Shown here: piece after piece, positions 18,138 to 26,366 of the stretch
Layout of the letters: each line of letters starts with the position of its first letter
How positions within the stretch are numbered: position 1 is the stretch's first letter
Assembly (NCBI RefSeq): GCF_001485495.1
Contig: NZ_BCNF01000044.1
Span: forward strand, 1-57,640
From: Gordonia desulfuricans NBRC 100010
GTDB taxonomy: Bacteria > Actinomycetota > Actinomycetes > Mycobacteriales > Mycobacteriaceae
Length of the DNA: 57,640 bases
Direction of reading: 5' to 3'
Made by a program: the position numbers and the translations under genes
The notes under the pieces: model-generated
What the model was told of the DNA's origin: nothing
What the model saw: only the letters and a program-made list of their open reading frames with translations
Database searches by the model: none

Positions 18138-18620
18138 ATGCGGATGGCGATGATGATCTGCGAGGAACGTGTTGCCTCGCCCGACGACGGCTCGCGTGCC
18201 ACCGGCGCCCGCGGTGAGTCCGTGCCGTTCACCCCGGCGTCCACCGAGCGTCTTCTCGCGCTGATCCGCCGCCTCGACGGCGAGTCCGATCCGGTGCTGC
18301 GTCCGCACATCGCCCGGGTCGTCGCCGCCATCACCGCGCTGCGTGCGGTGTCGGCGCTGACGCCCGGGTCGTGGACCCACGACCTCGAACCGGTCGCCGG
18401 CTCGGTCGGGGCTCTCGTGATGACCCGGGCCGCCGACGCCGTCGCCGACCTCGCCGCGGCCGTCCTCGGTGACCACGCCGTCATCGACTTCGGTGACCCC
18501 GACACGATCGCCTGGAGCGAGTTCATCCTCGGGGTCCCGGTGCTCCACGTGGTCGGCTGCACCGACGAGTTCGCCCACGCCGCCATCGCCGGACGTGGCC
18601 TCGGCCTGTCGCAGCGCTGA
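18138..18620 (+). CDS. Stand-alone C-terminal domain of acyl-CoA dehydrogenase type
   Basis: 160-aa protein. Its second half resembles only the last helical portion of an acyl-CoA dehydrogenase, ending GCTDEFAHAAIAGRGLGLSQR, the counterpart of the usual GGTSEIQRNIIAERVLGLPR tail that contacts FAD of a neighbouring subunit. The N-terminal and beta-barrel domains are absent, and no lost upstream part is visible. It is followed by a dioxygenase-like gene (38-nt gap) and, two genes further, by a degenerate acyl-CoA dehydrogenase, so it may be a partner subunit. The ATG at 18138 follows a GGGG stretch; start codons at 18144 and 18150-18153 are also possible. The function is unproven. Confidence 0.7.
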   Translation: MRMAMMICEERVASPDDGSRATGARGESVPFTPASTERLLALIRRLDGESDPVLRPHIARVVAAITALRAVSALTPGSWTHDLEPVAGSVGALVMTRAADAVADLAAAVLGDHAVIDFGDPDTIAWSEFILGVPVLHVVGCTDEFAHAAIAGRGLGLSQR

Positions 18621-18658
18621 TCTCACCAGACCTCATCGACCGTCAGGAGTTCCCCACG

Positions 18659-19777
18659 ATGGAATCGTTCATCCACCATACCAAGGGCCGTACGCCGCGG
18701 CAGCTGCACCGCGACCTCGACGGCCTCAAGGACGACGAGCTCGGCCGGTCCGGATTCACCGGCCGCACGGCAAATCTCTACCGCCGCAACGATCCGACCC
18801 AATACCGTGCGGTCGGCGATCTCGCCGGCGTCGACCGGATGATCTCCGACCTCACGCCCACCGACGAGACCGACCCGGCCGGGGAGCCGTTGGTGATGTT
18901 CCACAACGACGACTGCCGGATCTCGCTGAGCCGACGCGGTGCCGCCGCACCGTTCTGGAGCCGCAACGTCGACGGTGACGAACTGATCTTCGTCCATGCC
19001 GGAACCGGTTATCTGGAAACAGAATTCGGCCGTCTTCCCTATCGCCCCGGCGACTACCTGTACCTCCCGAAGGGCGTCACCCATCGTCAGCGGCCCGCCG
19101 AACCGTCGACGCTGCTGATCATCGAGGCCACCGACGAGTACCGGGTGCCCGAGGCCGGCGTGCTGGGCAGGCACTTCCCGTTCGACCCGTCGCTGGTGGT
19201 GGTCCCGGAGCCGGAGGTGTTCACCGACCCGGCCCCCGACGGCGCCGAGGAGTACGAGATCCGGTTCCGGCAGCGCGTCGGGGCCACCTCGGTGTTCTAT
19301 CGGTTCCATCCGCTCGACGTCGAGGGCTGGCGTGGTGACAACTTCCCGTTCGCCTACAACATCGACGACTACGACGTGATCACCTCCGACTCGGTCCATC
19401 TGCCACCCACGGTGCATCTGTTCATGCAGGCCACCGGCGTCTACGTGATGAACTTCCTGCCCCGCCCGGTCGAGGGGCGGGCCGGGACCGAACGGCTGCC
19501 CTGGTATCACCGCAACACCGACTACGACGAGATCGCCTTCTTCCACGGCGGCGCCATGTTCGGCGTCGACATGCCGCCGGGCCTCATCTCCCATGCGCCG
19601 CAAGGCATCCACCACGGCATCCCCGAACGTGCCCGCGAGCGTGCCCGACGCCGCTTCGACACCGACACCCGCGTCGAATGGAAGGTGATCGCCGTCGACA
19701 CCCGGCGTCGTCTGACACCCACCCCGGCCGTCCTCGGCACCGCACCCACCGAGGTCCCCGCCGAGGTGCAGGTATGA
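18659..19777 (+). CDS. Homogentisate 1,2-dioxygenase-like cupin protein
   Basis: 372-aa double-cupin protein of the homogentisate dioxygenase family, non-haem Fe(II) ring-cleaving enzymes. Family features include WSRNVDGDELIFVHAGTGYLETEFG and YRPGDYLYLPKGVTHR in the first half. In the second half YDEIAFFHGGAMFGVDMPPGLISHAPQGIHHG would carry the His/Glu metal ligands. It is shorter than classical enzymes (about 430-450 aa). With an alpha/beta hydrolase and acyl-CoA dehydrogenase-like genes around it, the true substrate may be another gentisate- or homogentisate-like aromatic. The stop overlaps the next start (ATGA). Confidence 0.82.
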   Translation: MESFIHHTKGRTPRQLHRDLDGLKDDELGRSGFTGRTANLYRRNDPTQYRAVGDLAGVDRMISDLTPTDETDPAGEPLVMFHNDDCRISLSRRGAAAPFWSRNVDGDELIFVHAGTGYLETEFGRLPYRPGDYLYLPKGVTHRQRPAEPSTLLIIEATDEYRVPEAGVLGRHFPFDPSLVVVPEPEVFTDPAPDGAEEYEIRFRQRVGATSVFYRFHPLDVEGWRGDNFPFAYNIDDYDVITSDSVHLPPTVHLFMQATGVYVMNFLPRPVEGRAGTERLPWYHRNTDYDEIAFFHGGAMFGVDMPPGLISHAPQGIHHGIPERARERARRRFDTDTRVEWKVIAVDTRRRLTPTPAVLGTAPTEVPAEVQV

Positions 19778-20952
19778 GCGGCAACCGATTCGAGTACGAC
19801 CGCATCCCGTATCTGATCGTCTTCGACGACACCTCCGCCTACCGCGACACCTACGGCGGGGTCACCGAGTCGGTGGTGCTCGAGAGCTATCTGTTGAAGC
19901 CCAAGGGAATCGACTCCGACACCGTCGTCGTCTTCATGCATCCGATCGGAGGCGGCGCCTATCTCCCGATGACCAACGCACTGCCCCGGGCCGGCCATCA
20001 CGTCATCTACTGCAACAGCCGCTACCGCGGGGTGGACAGTGCCCTGATCATGGAGAAGGTGGTCGCCGACCTCGGTGCATGTGTGCGAGATGCCAAGGAG
20101 CGACTGGGATATCGCAATGTCGTCCTCGCGGGCTGGAGCGGGGGCGGTGCCCTCTCGCAGTACTACCAGCAGCAGGCGCAGCACGCCACGGTCACCGCGA
20201 CCCCGGCCGGCGAACCGCCGGACCTCACCCGGCTCGACCTGCCCGCCGCGGACGGTCTGATGCTGCTCGCGGCACATGTCAGCCGTCACGGCACGCTCAC
20301 CGAATGGATGGATCCCTCCATCATCGACGAGACCGACCCGGCACAGCGTGATCCCGAACTCGATCTCTACAACCCCGACAACCCGAATCAGCCGCCGTAC
20401 ACCGAGGAGTTCCTCACCCGCTACCGGTCGGCCCAGGTCGACCGCAACCGCCGGATCACCGGATGGGTGAAGGAACAGCTGGCCGATCTGCGTGACTCCG
20501 GTGAGCCGCTGATGGAGCGAGGGTTCATCGTGCACGGCACCATGGCCGATCCGCGGTGGCTCGATCTCACCCAGGATCCCAACGACCGCGAACCCGGCTG
20601 CTACCTGGGTGATCCGCGGGTCGTCAACATGGGGCCGGTGGGTCTCGCGCGGTTCACCACGCTGCGGAGCTGGCTGTCGCAGTGGAGTATCGACGACGCC
20701 AACGGCGACGGCCCGCGCTGCGCAGCCGATCTCGCGGTCCCGGCGCTGGTGATCGGCAACTCCGCCGACAACGCCTGCACTCCCAGTCACACGCATCGCC
20801 TGTTCGACGGGATCGGCCATCCGGACAAGACCCTGCACACCATCGACGGTGCGACACACTACTATTCGGGTCGCGAACAGATCCCGCACCTGCACCGGGC
20901 GGTGGAGGTCATCACCGATTGGCTCGGGGAGCGTTCGTGGACGGGCGTGTGA
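19774..20952 (+). CDS. Alpha/beta hydrolase
   Basis: 392-aa hydrolase. The nucleophile elbow is LAGWSGGGALSQYY with S122. A likely acid is in VIGNSADNACTPSHTHRLFDG and the base is the histidine of TIDGATHYYSGREQ. It starts with ATG four bases before the end of the dioxygenase-like gene and ends in a GTGA overlap with the next gene, so translation of the three is coupled. In aromatic catabolism such enzymes may hydrolyse ring-fission products or activating esters; the exact reaction is unknown. Confidence 0.85.
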   Translation: MSGNRFEYDRIPYLIVFDDTSAYRDTYGGVTESVVLESYLLKPKGIDSDTVVVFMHPIGGGAYLPMTNALPRAGHHVIYCNSRYRGVDSALIMEKVVADLGACVRDAKERLGYRNVVLAGWSGGGALSQYYQQQAQHATVTATPAGEPPDLTRLDLPAADGLMLLAAHVSRHGTLTEWMDPSIIDETDPAQRDPELDLYNPDNPNQPPYTEEFLTRYRSAQVDRNRRITGWVKEQLADLRDSGEPLMERGFIVHGTMADPRWLDLTQDPNDREPGCYLGDPRVVNMGPVGLARFTTLRSWLSQWSIDDANGDGPRCAADLAVPALVIGNSADNACTPSHTHRLFDGIGHPDKTLHTIDGATHYYSGREQIPHLHRAVEVITDWLGERSWTGV

Positions 20953-22094
20953 GCGCGCCGTCGGCGGTCCCGATCTCCCCGGACGACATCCGCGCGACGT
21001 TGCGTGCGTACTTCTCCGCCGACCCGGCGGCCGACCGGTTCACCGGCCCCCGCGCCGAGGGGGTCGACGAGAAGTGCTGGGATCGCGCCGGATTCGATCC
21101 CGAGTGCTGGAAGCTCCTGGCCGGTCGGATCGGACTGGCCGGACTCGGCGCGCCGCGCCGGTCGGGCGGGATGGGACTCGGGCTCACCCATCTGGTCGCG
21201 GCGGTGGAGGAGTGTGCGGCGTCGGCGTATCCCGGCCCGGTGCGTGCGACGGTGCTGATGGCCCATCTGCTCGCCGTGGCCGGTGCCACCGAGATGTCCC
21301 GGCCGGTCGCCGAGGTGGTTGCCGCGGCGGTGGCGGGTGAGGCGGTGATCGGTGCACCGATCCAGGTCGGCGGTCCGCGTGCCGGATTCGCCGACGGGCT
21401 GGTCGGCGGACGCCTCGGGGCGATGACCCACGGACCCGTCGCCGACGCGGTCCTCGCCGAACTCGATGCCCCTGGCGGTCCGGCACTGGGTCTCGTCGTC
21501 CTCGATTCCGCGGTGACGCAACGCTTTCCGATCCGCGGTGTCGACGGGGCCACACCGCTGGCCTACGTCGAGGTGTCGGGGGCACCCGCCGTGTTGCTCG
21601 GTGCCGCCGGCGATCAGACGGTGATGCACCACCATCGGGCCGCCGCGGCGTTGCTGCTGGCCGCCGAACAGGTCGGCGGTGTCACCGCCTGCCTGCGGGC
21701 GATGGTCGAGTGTGCCGGGCTCGGCGGTGAGTCCGCGGCACCGGCGGGTCCCACTCGGGCGGTGTCCCATCGCTGTTCGGAGACCGCGGTGATCGGGGCA
21801 GCCGCCCGTGCCCTGGTCCATGCCGCCGCCGGACACCTCGATCGTCCCGACCCGGACCGACCCGCCGCCGGCTACCTCCTCGCGCTGCTGGCCCGGGCGG
21901 AGGCCGCCGACGGCTACATCGCGGCGTCGAGCGCACTGGTCCAGATCTGCGACGGAACCGGTGCCGCCCGCGAACACGAAGCGCGCCTGCACTTCCGGCG
22001 TGCCCGCGCCGTCGCAGCGCTCGGTGCGACCCCGGACCGGCTGCGCGACAAGGCGGTTGCCGGTGGCTGTCTGGACCTCCTCCGTTCGGCGTGA
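20949..22094 (+). CDS. Degenerate acyl-CoA dehydrogenase
   Basis: 381-aa member of the acyl-CoA dehydrogenase family. The N-terminal helices (LAGLGAPRRSGGMGLGLTHLVAAVEECAA) and the C-terminal bundle (VQICDGTGAAREHEARLHFRRARAV) are recognisable. The motif that normally reads RxQFGRPIGSFQAIKHRCADM has decayed to GESAAPAGPTRAVSHRCSETAV, so FAD binding may be lost or shared. The GTG at 20949 overlaps the hydrolase TGA. Together with the lone C-terminal-domain gene at the head of the operon this may be a split or non-catalytic subunit pair. Confidence 0.78.
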   Translation: MSAPSAVPISPDDIRATLRAYFSADPAADRFTGPRAEGVDEKCWDRAGFDPECWKLLAGRIGLAGLGAPRRSGGMGLGLTHLVAAVEECAASAYPGPVRATVLMAHLLAVAGATEMSRPVAEVVAAAVAGEAVIGAPIQVGGPRAGFADGLVGGRLGAMTHGPVADAVLAELDAPGGPALGLVVLDSAVTQRFPIRGVDGATPLAYVEVSGAPAVLLGAAGDQTVMHHHRAAAALLLAAEQVGGVTACLRAMVECAGLGGESAAPAGPTRAVSHRCSETAVIGAAARALVHAAAGHLDRPDPDRPAAGYLLALLARAEAADGYIAASSALVQICDGTGAAREHEARLHFRRARAVAALGATPDRLRDKAVAGGCLDLLRSA

Positions 22095-22173
22095 GCCGGT
22101 ATCGGACGTCTCGGCTTCCTGACCGTGGTGATCGGTCTGTCCCATCGGCGACGGTCGGGCGGGTGCACTGGTC

Positions 22174-22179
22174 TAGGCT
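22174..22179 (+). promoter_or_regulatory. Candidate -10 box before the TetR gene
   Basis: TAGGCT followed by an imperfect inverted region AACTGA... ...TTTAGTT (about 22182-22204), which could be a TetR self-operator. It is weak evidence from sequence symmetry only. Confidence 0.3.
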
Positions 22180-22252
22180 GAAAACTGACTTCGGATTTAG
22201 TTCTGTCGCTGCGCACTGTGACGACGGACCAGCAGGACAGGAGGCGGTCGTG

Positions 22253-22915
22253 GTGGCCATGAGCAAGGGGGAACGCACCGAGAACGCGTTGCTCGAGGCA
22301 GCGCGGACGGTGTTCGCCGAGCACGGGTACTTCAACGCCAGGATCGCCGACATCGCCCGGGCGGCGGGCCGCTCACCGGGCTCGTTCTACAACTATTACG
22401 AGAACAAGGCGCAGCTCCTCGACGCCCTGCTCGATCAGTTCACCGACGACATGGTCGCCGAGTCGATGCGGGCGATGTCGGCCGACCCGTACGAGAGTGT
22501 GCGAGGCGCGGTGGCCGTCTATCTGCGGCATTTCCGGCAGAACATCCCGGAGATGATCGGCATGGTGCAGATGTCGATGACCGACCTCAAGTACGACCAG
22601 CGGTGGCGCGAGGTCCGTGCGGTGGGCGTGCGGGGGATCGGGGTCCACCTGGCCGCCGCCCAGACCGCCGGACACCTCGACGCCGACGCCGACCTCGGAC
22701 TGATGGCGTCGGCGATCATGTCGATGCTGGAGTCGTTCTGCTGGGTGTGGGTGGCAGGCAAGGGCGATCTCGGGGTCGACCGACCCGCCGACGACCACGC
22801 GATCGACACCCTCGCATCCCTCTGGTACGCCGCGATGTACGGCCCGCACGGACCGGGCGCGTCGGCGCCGGCCCGATCCGATGCCGATCGCGCCGGGTCA
22901 GCTCAGGTGATGTAG
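22253..22915 (+). CDS. TetR-family transcriptional regulator
   Basis: 220-aa one-component repressor. The N-terminal DNA-binding domain contains the helix-turn-helix RIADIARAAGRSPGSFYNYYENKAQLL. The C-terminal ligand domain is not similar to a named group I can recall. The ribosome site AGGAGG (22239-22244) best fits GTG at 22253 (8-nt spacing); GTG 22250 and ATG 22259 are alternatives. It follows the catabolic operon on the same strand, so it likely controls it in response to an aromatic or acyl-CoA. Its last 18 bases overlap, tail to tail, the end of the TerD gene on the other strand. Confidence 0.88.
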   Translation: MAMSKGERTENALLEAARTVFAEHGYFNARIADIARAAGRSPGSFYNYYENKAQLLDALLDQFTDDMVAESMRAMSADPYESVRGAVAVYLRHFRQNIPEMIGMVQMSMTDLKYDQRWREVRAVGVRGIGVHLAAAQTAGHLDADADLGLMASAIMSMLESFCWVWVAGKGDLGVDRPADDHAIDTLASLWYAAMYGPHGPGASAPARSDADRAGSAQVM

Positions 22916-24145
22916 CACCTGGGGGAGCGCATCCTTCGGGGTCTTGCCCTGGAAGCCGTCGCCCACCGCGCGCAGCTTCCACTCGGCGCCCTCCCGGTGG
23001 ATCACCGCCATCGTCACGCCGGTGAACGGCATCCCGCCCTGCAGCGTGAAGCGGGCGAGCTCGGCGCCGGTGGTCTCGTCGACGAGGCGGCAGTAGGCGT
23101 TGGCGACCTCCTCGAAGGTCTGGCCCTGATACGAGGTGACGATGAAGATCAGGTTGTCGATCGCCGGGTGGATGGCGGTGAGGTCGACATTGATCACCTC
23201 GTCGTCGCCCTCGCCCTCACCGGTGAGGTTGTCGCCCGAGTGCAGCACGGAGTTGTCGCTGCTGCGCAGGTGACCGTAGTAGACCACCTCGGCCACCTGC
23301 CCGCGCGAGAACATCAGCACCGAGGCGTCGAGGTCGATGTCGCGGGACCGGCCGAAGAAGCCGCCCCGCTTGACCGGGTCCCAGCCCAGTCCCATCCGGA
23401 TGCGGGTCAGGGCGACGCCGCCGTCCTTGCGGAGGGTGACCTTCTGCCCCTTGGTGAGGTTCACGCGCTTGTTCTTGGTGAGGCTGACCTCGGCCGGGGC
23501 GGCCGGCGGCGTGTACGCCGGGGGTGCGGGCGGAGCTGCGGGGGCCGGCGGCGGTGTGTAGGCGGGCGGTGCCGGTGGTGTGTGGACCGGCGCTGCGGGC
23601 GGGGGCGTGTACGCCGGCGGTGCCTGGGCCGCAGGTGTCGTCGCCGGGGCGTCGTCGACGGACACGCCGTGATCGCGGATCAGATCGGCGAAGCCGCCGG
23701 CATATCCCTGCCCGACGGCGCGCACCTTCCAGTCGGTACCGCGGCGGTACAGCTCGAGGGCCACCACCACCGATTCCGAACTCAGCTCGGTGATGGTGAA
23801 GGAGAACAGTTCCCGGCCGGTCAGGTCGGTGACCCGCGCGGTCGGCGGGGCCAGCCGACCGAAGCTCGACGACGCGTCGTCGAGGGTGATCACCGCACGC
23901 ACCGCGTGGATGTCGGCGGGGATCGCGGCGGTCCGCACCACCAGGACGGGCTGTGTGGTGGGGTTCTGCAGTTCCACACCCGGCCCGTGCGGCTGGTTGT
24001 AGAAGACGAAGTCGGCGTCGGTGCGAACCTTGATGGCGTCGGTCACCAGCAGCGCGGATACGTCGGCGGCGGCGCCCACCTGTACCGAGATCGCGACGTC
24101 GGCGACGGGGAGTGCGGCGTTCTGTCCCTTGGTGAGAGCGGTCAT
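22898..24145 (-). CDS. Two-domain TerD-family protein
   Basis: 415-aa protein of two TerD domains joined by a Pro/Ala-rich linker. Domain 1 (about 1-165, MTALTKGQNAALP...) keeps the fold motifs DADFVFYNQ and LYRRGTDWKVRAVGQGYAGG but lacks the acidic calcium loop. Domain 2 (about 230-415) has DIDLDASVLMF and the full Ca2+ loop [19 protein letters not shown]. The linker (about 166-228) repeats AYTPPP/APPAYTPP blocks. TerD proteins are cytosolic Ca2+-binding components of the tellurite/stress response. The ATG at 24145 is preferred because family members begin directly with the LTKG strand. It is separated from the main Ter island by about 4 kb of other genes. Confidence 0.93.
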   Translation of the reverse strand: MTALTKGQNAALPVADVAISVQVGAAADVSALLVTDAIKVRTDADFVFYNQPHGPGVELQNPTTQPVLVVRTAAIPADIHAVRAVITLDDASSSFGRLAPPTARVTDLTGRELFSFTITELSSESVVVALELYRRGTDWKVRAVGQGYAGGFADLIRDHGVSVDDAPATTPAAQAPPAYTPPPAAPVHTPPAPPAYTPPPAPAAPPAPPAYTPPAAPAEVSLTKNKRVNLTKGQKVTLRKDGGVALTRIRMGLGWDPVKRGGFFGRSRDIDLDASVLMFSRGQVAEVVYYGHLRSSDNSVLHSGDNLTGEGEGDDEVINVDLTAIHPAIDNLIFIVTSYQGQTFEEVANAYCRLVDETTGAELARFTLQGGMPFTGVTMAVIHREGAEWKLRAVGDGFQGKTPKDALPQVLHHLS

Positions 24146-24276
24146 GCCACCGATCATTCCATCACCGGCGCCCGACGCGGTGTCCCCGGTCGGCGGCGGG
24201 GCCCAGCCGCGGCCGCGCGGTCGTCATCGGGCCCCGGCCGTTCCGGTCATGTGCCCCACGGCGATCGACCGGGCGT

Positions 24277-24639
24277 TCAGGCCAGCGCCCGGACGGCTTT
24301 CAGGTAGTCGTCGATCGCGTCGCGGTTGCGGGTGAGGCAGTCGATCCGGCCGCTCATCCGATCGCGCTCGCGTTCGAGGGTGGCGAGGATCTCCGGCGTC
24401 GCCTCGGCGAAGTGGATGGTGCGCGGCTTGTCCAGGCACGGCAGGATCTGCTTGATGATGCGGGTCGGTAGCCCGGTGTCGAGCAGACCGCGTATCTGGA
24501 CGACGCGGTCGACCAGGAAGTCGTCGTAGTCGCGGTACCCGTTCGCCTGTCGCCTCGGCACGACGAGCCCTTCGTTCTCGTAGTAGCGCAGCGCGCGGGT
24601 GGATGTGCCGGTGAGCTCGGCGACCTCCCCGATTCTCAT
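24277..24639 (-). CDS. MerR-family transcriptional regulator
   Basis: 120-aa MerR-type activator. The N-terminal winged HTH is MRIGEVAELTGTSTRALRYYENEGLVVPRR, followed by the dimerisation helix from about residue 75. There is no C-terminal effector domain and no metal-binding cysteine cluster (only two scattered cysteines). It is divergent from a drug-efflux-like MFS gene, which it probably controls through the intervening dyad. Confidence 0.92.
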   Translation of the reverse strand: MRIGEVAELTGTSTRALRYYENEGLVVPRRQANGYRDYDDFLVDRVVQIRGLLDTGLPTRIIKQILPCLDKPRTIHFAEATPEILATLERERDRMSGRIDCLTRNRDAIDDYLKAVRALA

Positions 24640-24696
24640 GTGTCGATCCCCATGTGTCCGGCCTCACTGTCGTCGGGCGGTGTCCGGGCTTGACCT

Positions 24697-24710
24697 TGAC
24701 GTCAACGTCA
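24697..24710. promoter_or_regulatory. MerR-type operator dyad
   Basis: TGACGT-CA-ACGTCA, a perfect 6-bp inverted repeat in the 89-nt space between the divergent MerR and MFS genes, as expected for MerR control of the MFS promoter. The exact -35/-10 boxes are not clear. Confidence 0.55.
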
Positions 24711-24728
24711 GCCTTTGACGATGGTGCC

Positions 24729-26069
24729 ATGACACGAATCCAGCCCCCGCCCACCCCCTCGCAACCGCCCACCCCCTCGCAACCGCCCACCCCCTCGCAA
24801 CCGGCCGGCCCCTCGCAACCGGCCGGCCCCTCGCAACCGGCCGGCCCCTCGCAACCGGCCGGCGCCGTACGGGACGCTCCGCGTGCGCCCGACCGGCTGC
24901 CGCTGGCAGGTCTGCTCGCACTCGCGACCGCGGGCTTCATCACGATCATGACCGAGGCCCTGCCTGCCGGGATCCTGCCGGGGATGAGCGCCGATCTCGG
25001 CGTCACCGAGGCCGCGGCCGGCCAGACCGTCACCGTCTACGCGATCGGTTCGGCGCTGGCCGCGGTGCCCCTGACGGCGGCGACCATCGGGTGGCCGCGC
25101 CGTCGTCTGCTGATCCTCGCGGTGGCGGGATTCGCGATCGCGAACGGTGTCACCGCCGTGTCGCACAGCTATTTGCTCACCATGACGGCCCGGTTCGTCG
25201 CGGGTGTCGTCGCCGGTCTGCTGTGGGCGCTCCTGGCCGGATATGCCCGCCGCATGGTGACACCCGGACAGCGGGGACGGGCCATGGCCATCGCGATGGC
25301 GGGTGCTCCGGTCGCGCTGTCGGTGGGGGTCCCGCTCGGCACCTTCCTCGCGCAGCTCGTCGGCTGGCGGTTCACCTTCGGGATCATGACCGCACTCACC
25401 CTCGCCCTCATCGGTTGGGTGCTCGCCACCGTCCCGGATTTCCCCGGCCAGGCGCGGGCGGACCGCATCCCGCTCCGGCGCACCGTCCGCATCCCGGGGG
25501 TGGCCCCCGTCCTGGTCGTCACGCTGGCCTTCGTCCTGGCGCACAACGTTCTCTACACCTACATCGCTCCGTTCCTGGCACCCCTCGGCCTGGCCGGCCG
25601 CGTCGACGCGGTGCTGCTCGTCTTCGGTGTCTTCTCGCTGGCGGGTATCGCCATCACGGGTGCCTTCATCGACCGGCGGCTGCGTCGGCTCATGATCGGC
25701 TGCTCGGGCGGATTCGCCGCCGCGGCGCTCACCCTGGGTCTCGCCGGGGAGGTGCACTGGCTCGTGTTCGTCGGTGTCGCCGTGTGGGGTCTCGCCTTCG
25801 GTGGCGCGGCGACACTGCTGCAGACCGCGTCCGCCGAGGCCGCGGGCCCGGCCGGAGATGTCGCACAATCGCTGGTGGTCACCTGCTGGAACATCGGTAT
25901 CGCCGGTGGTGGCGTCGTCGGCGGACTGCTGCTCGGCGGAGTCGGGGCGGGTGCATTGCCCTGGGCGGTGCTGGCGCTGCTGCTCCCCGCGATCGTCGTG
26001 ACCGTCTGCGCCCGCGGCCACGGTTTCCCGTCACCTGCGGTCCGCCGGGAGCGTGAGCTCGCGGGGTGA
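24729..26069 (+). CDS. MFS efflux transporter with repetitive proline-rich N terminus
   Basis: 446-aa twelve-helix transporter of the major facilitator superfamily, DHA1-like (drug:H+ antiport). The loop 2/3 region GYARRMVTPGQRGRAMAIAMAGAP is typical, with helices covering about residues 55-440. Unusually, residues 7-46 are a cytosolic tail of PPTPSQ (x3) and PAGPSQ (x3) hexapeptides from an 18-nt tandem repeat. The ATG at 24729 is the first start after the MerR dyad. Substrate unknown; the neighbouring MerR gene suggests induction by a toxic compound. Confidence 0.9.
   Translation: MTRIQPPPTPSQPPTPSQPPTPSQPAGPSQPAGPSQPAGPSQPAGAVRDAPRAPDRLPLAGLLALATAGFITIMTEALPAGILPGMSADLGVTEAAAGQTVTVYAIGSALAAVPLTAATIGWPRRRLLILAVAGFAIANGVTAVSHSYLLTMTARFVAGVVAGLLWALLAGYARRMVTPGQRGRAMAIAMAGAPVALSVGVPLGTFLAQLVGWRFTFGIMTALTLALIGWVLATVPDFPGQARADRIPLRRTVRIPGVAPVLVVTLAFVLAHNVLYTYIAPFLAPLGLAGRVDAVLLVFGVFSLAGIAITGAFIDRRLRRLMIGCSGGFAAAALTLGLAGEVHWLVFVGVAVWGLAFGGAATLLQTASAEAAGPAGDVAQSLVVTCWNIGIAGGGVVGGLLLGGVGAGALPWAVLALLLPAIVVTVCARGHGFPSPAVRRERELAG
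24747..24854 (+). repeat. 18-nt tandem repeat inside the MFS gene
   Basis: Six 18-nt units, three encoding PPTPSQ then three encoding PAGPSQ, followed by a partial one. The near-identity of copies suggests recent slippage; changes in copy number stay in frame. Confidence 0.85.
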
Positions 26070-26366
26070 GGACGACCCGCCGGGCGGTGGTCATGCCACT
26101 CTCGGCGGGCCCTCGGTGCCGGCACCGCGAGCGTCGCATGACGGCCTCGGTGCCGGTTCCGGCCGGGTTCGCCGGTGAGCCCGTCGTTCTGACACGTTCT
26201 CCGCACCGTCGATCGGGAAGAGCCGGCAAAGCCGGAGCCGTGCACCGCGAAGTAGCGGTGCAGGTACGAGATCCCGGCCTCGAGGAGCCGATCGTATGCC
26301 CCGCCACGGCTGGTGGAACCCGATTCATGCTCGCTCGGCGTTGCGGCGCAGCCTGTTCGGGCCGAT
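26070..26366. other. Gap between convergent MFS and RES genes
   Basis: 297 nt of GC-rich sequence with no supported gene, perfect hairpin or repeat. Confidence 0.4.

Noticed and set aside
24277-24639. MerR protein as a mercury or metal sensor of the Ter island
   Set aside because: No metal-binding cysteine pattern in the C-terminal region, and it is paired with an MFS pump and dyad rather than with ter genes.
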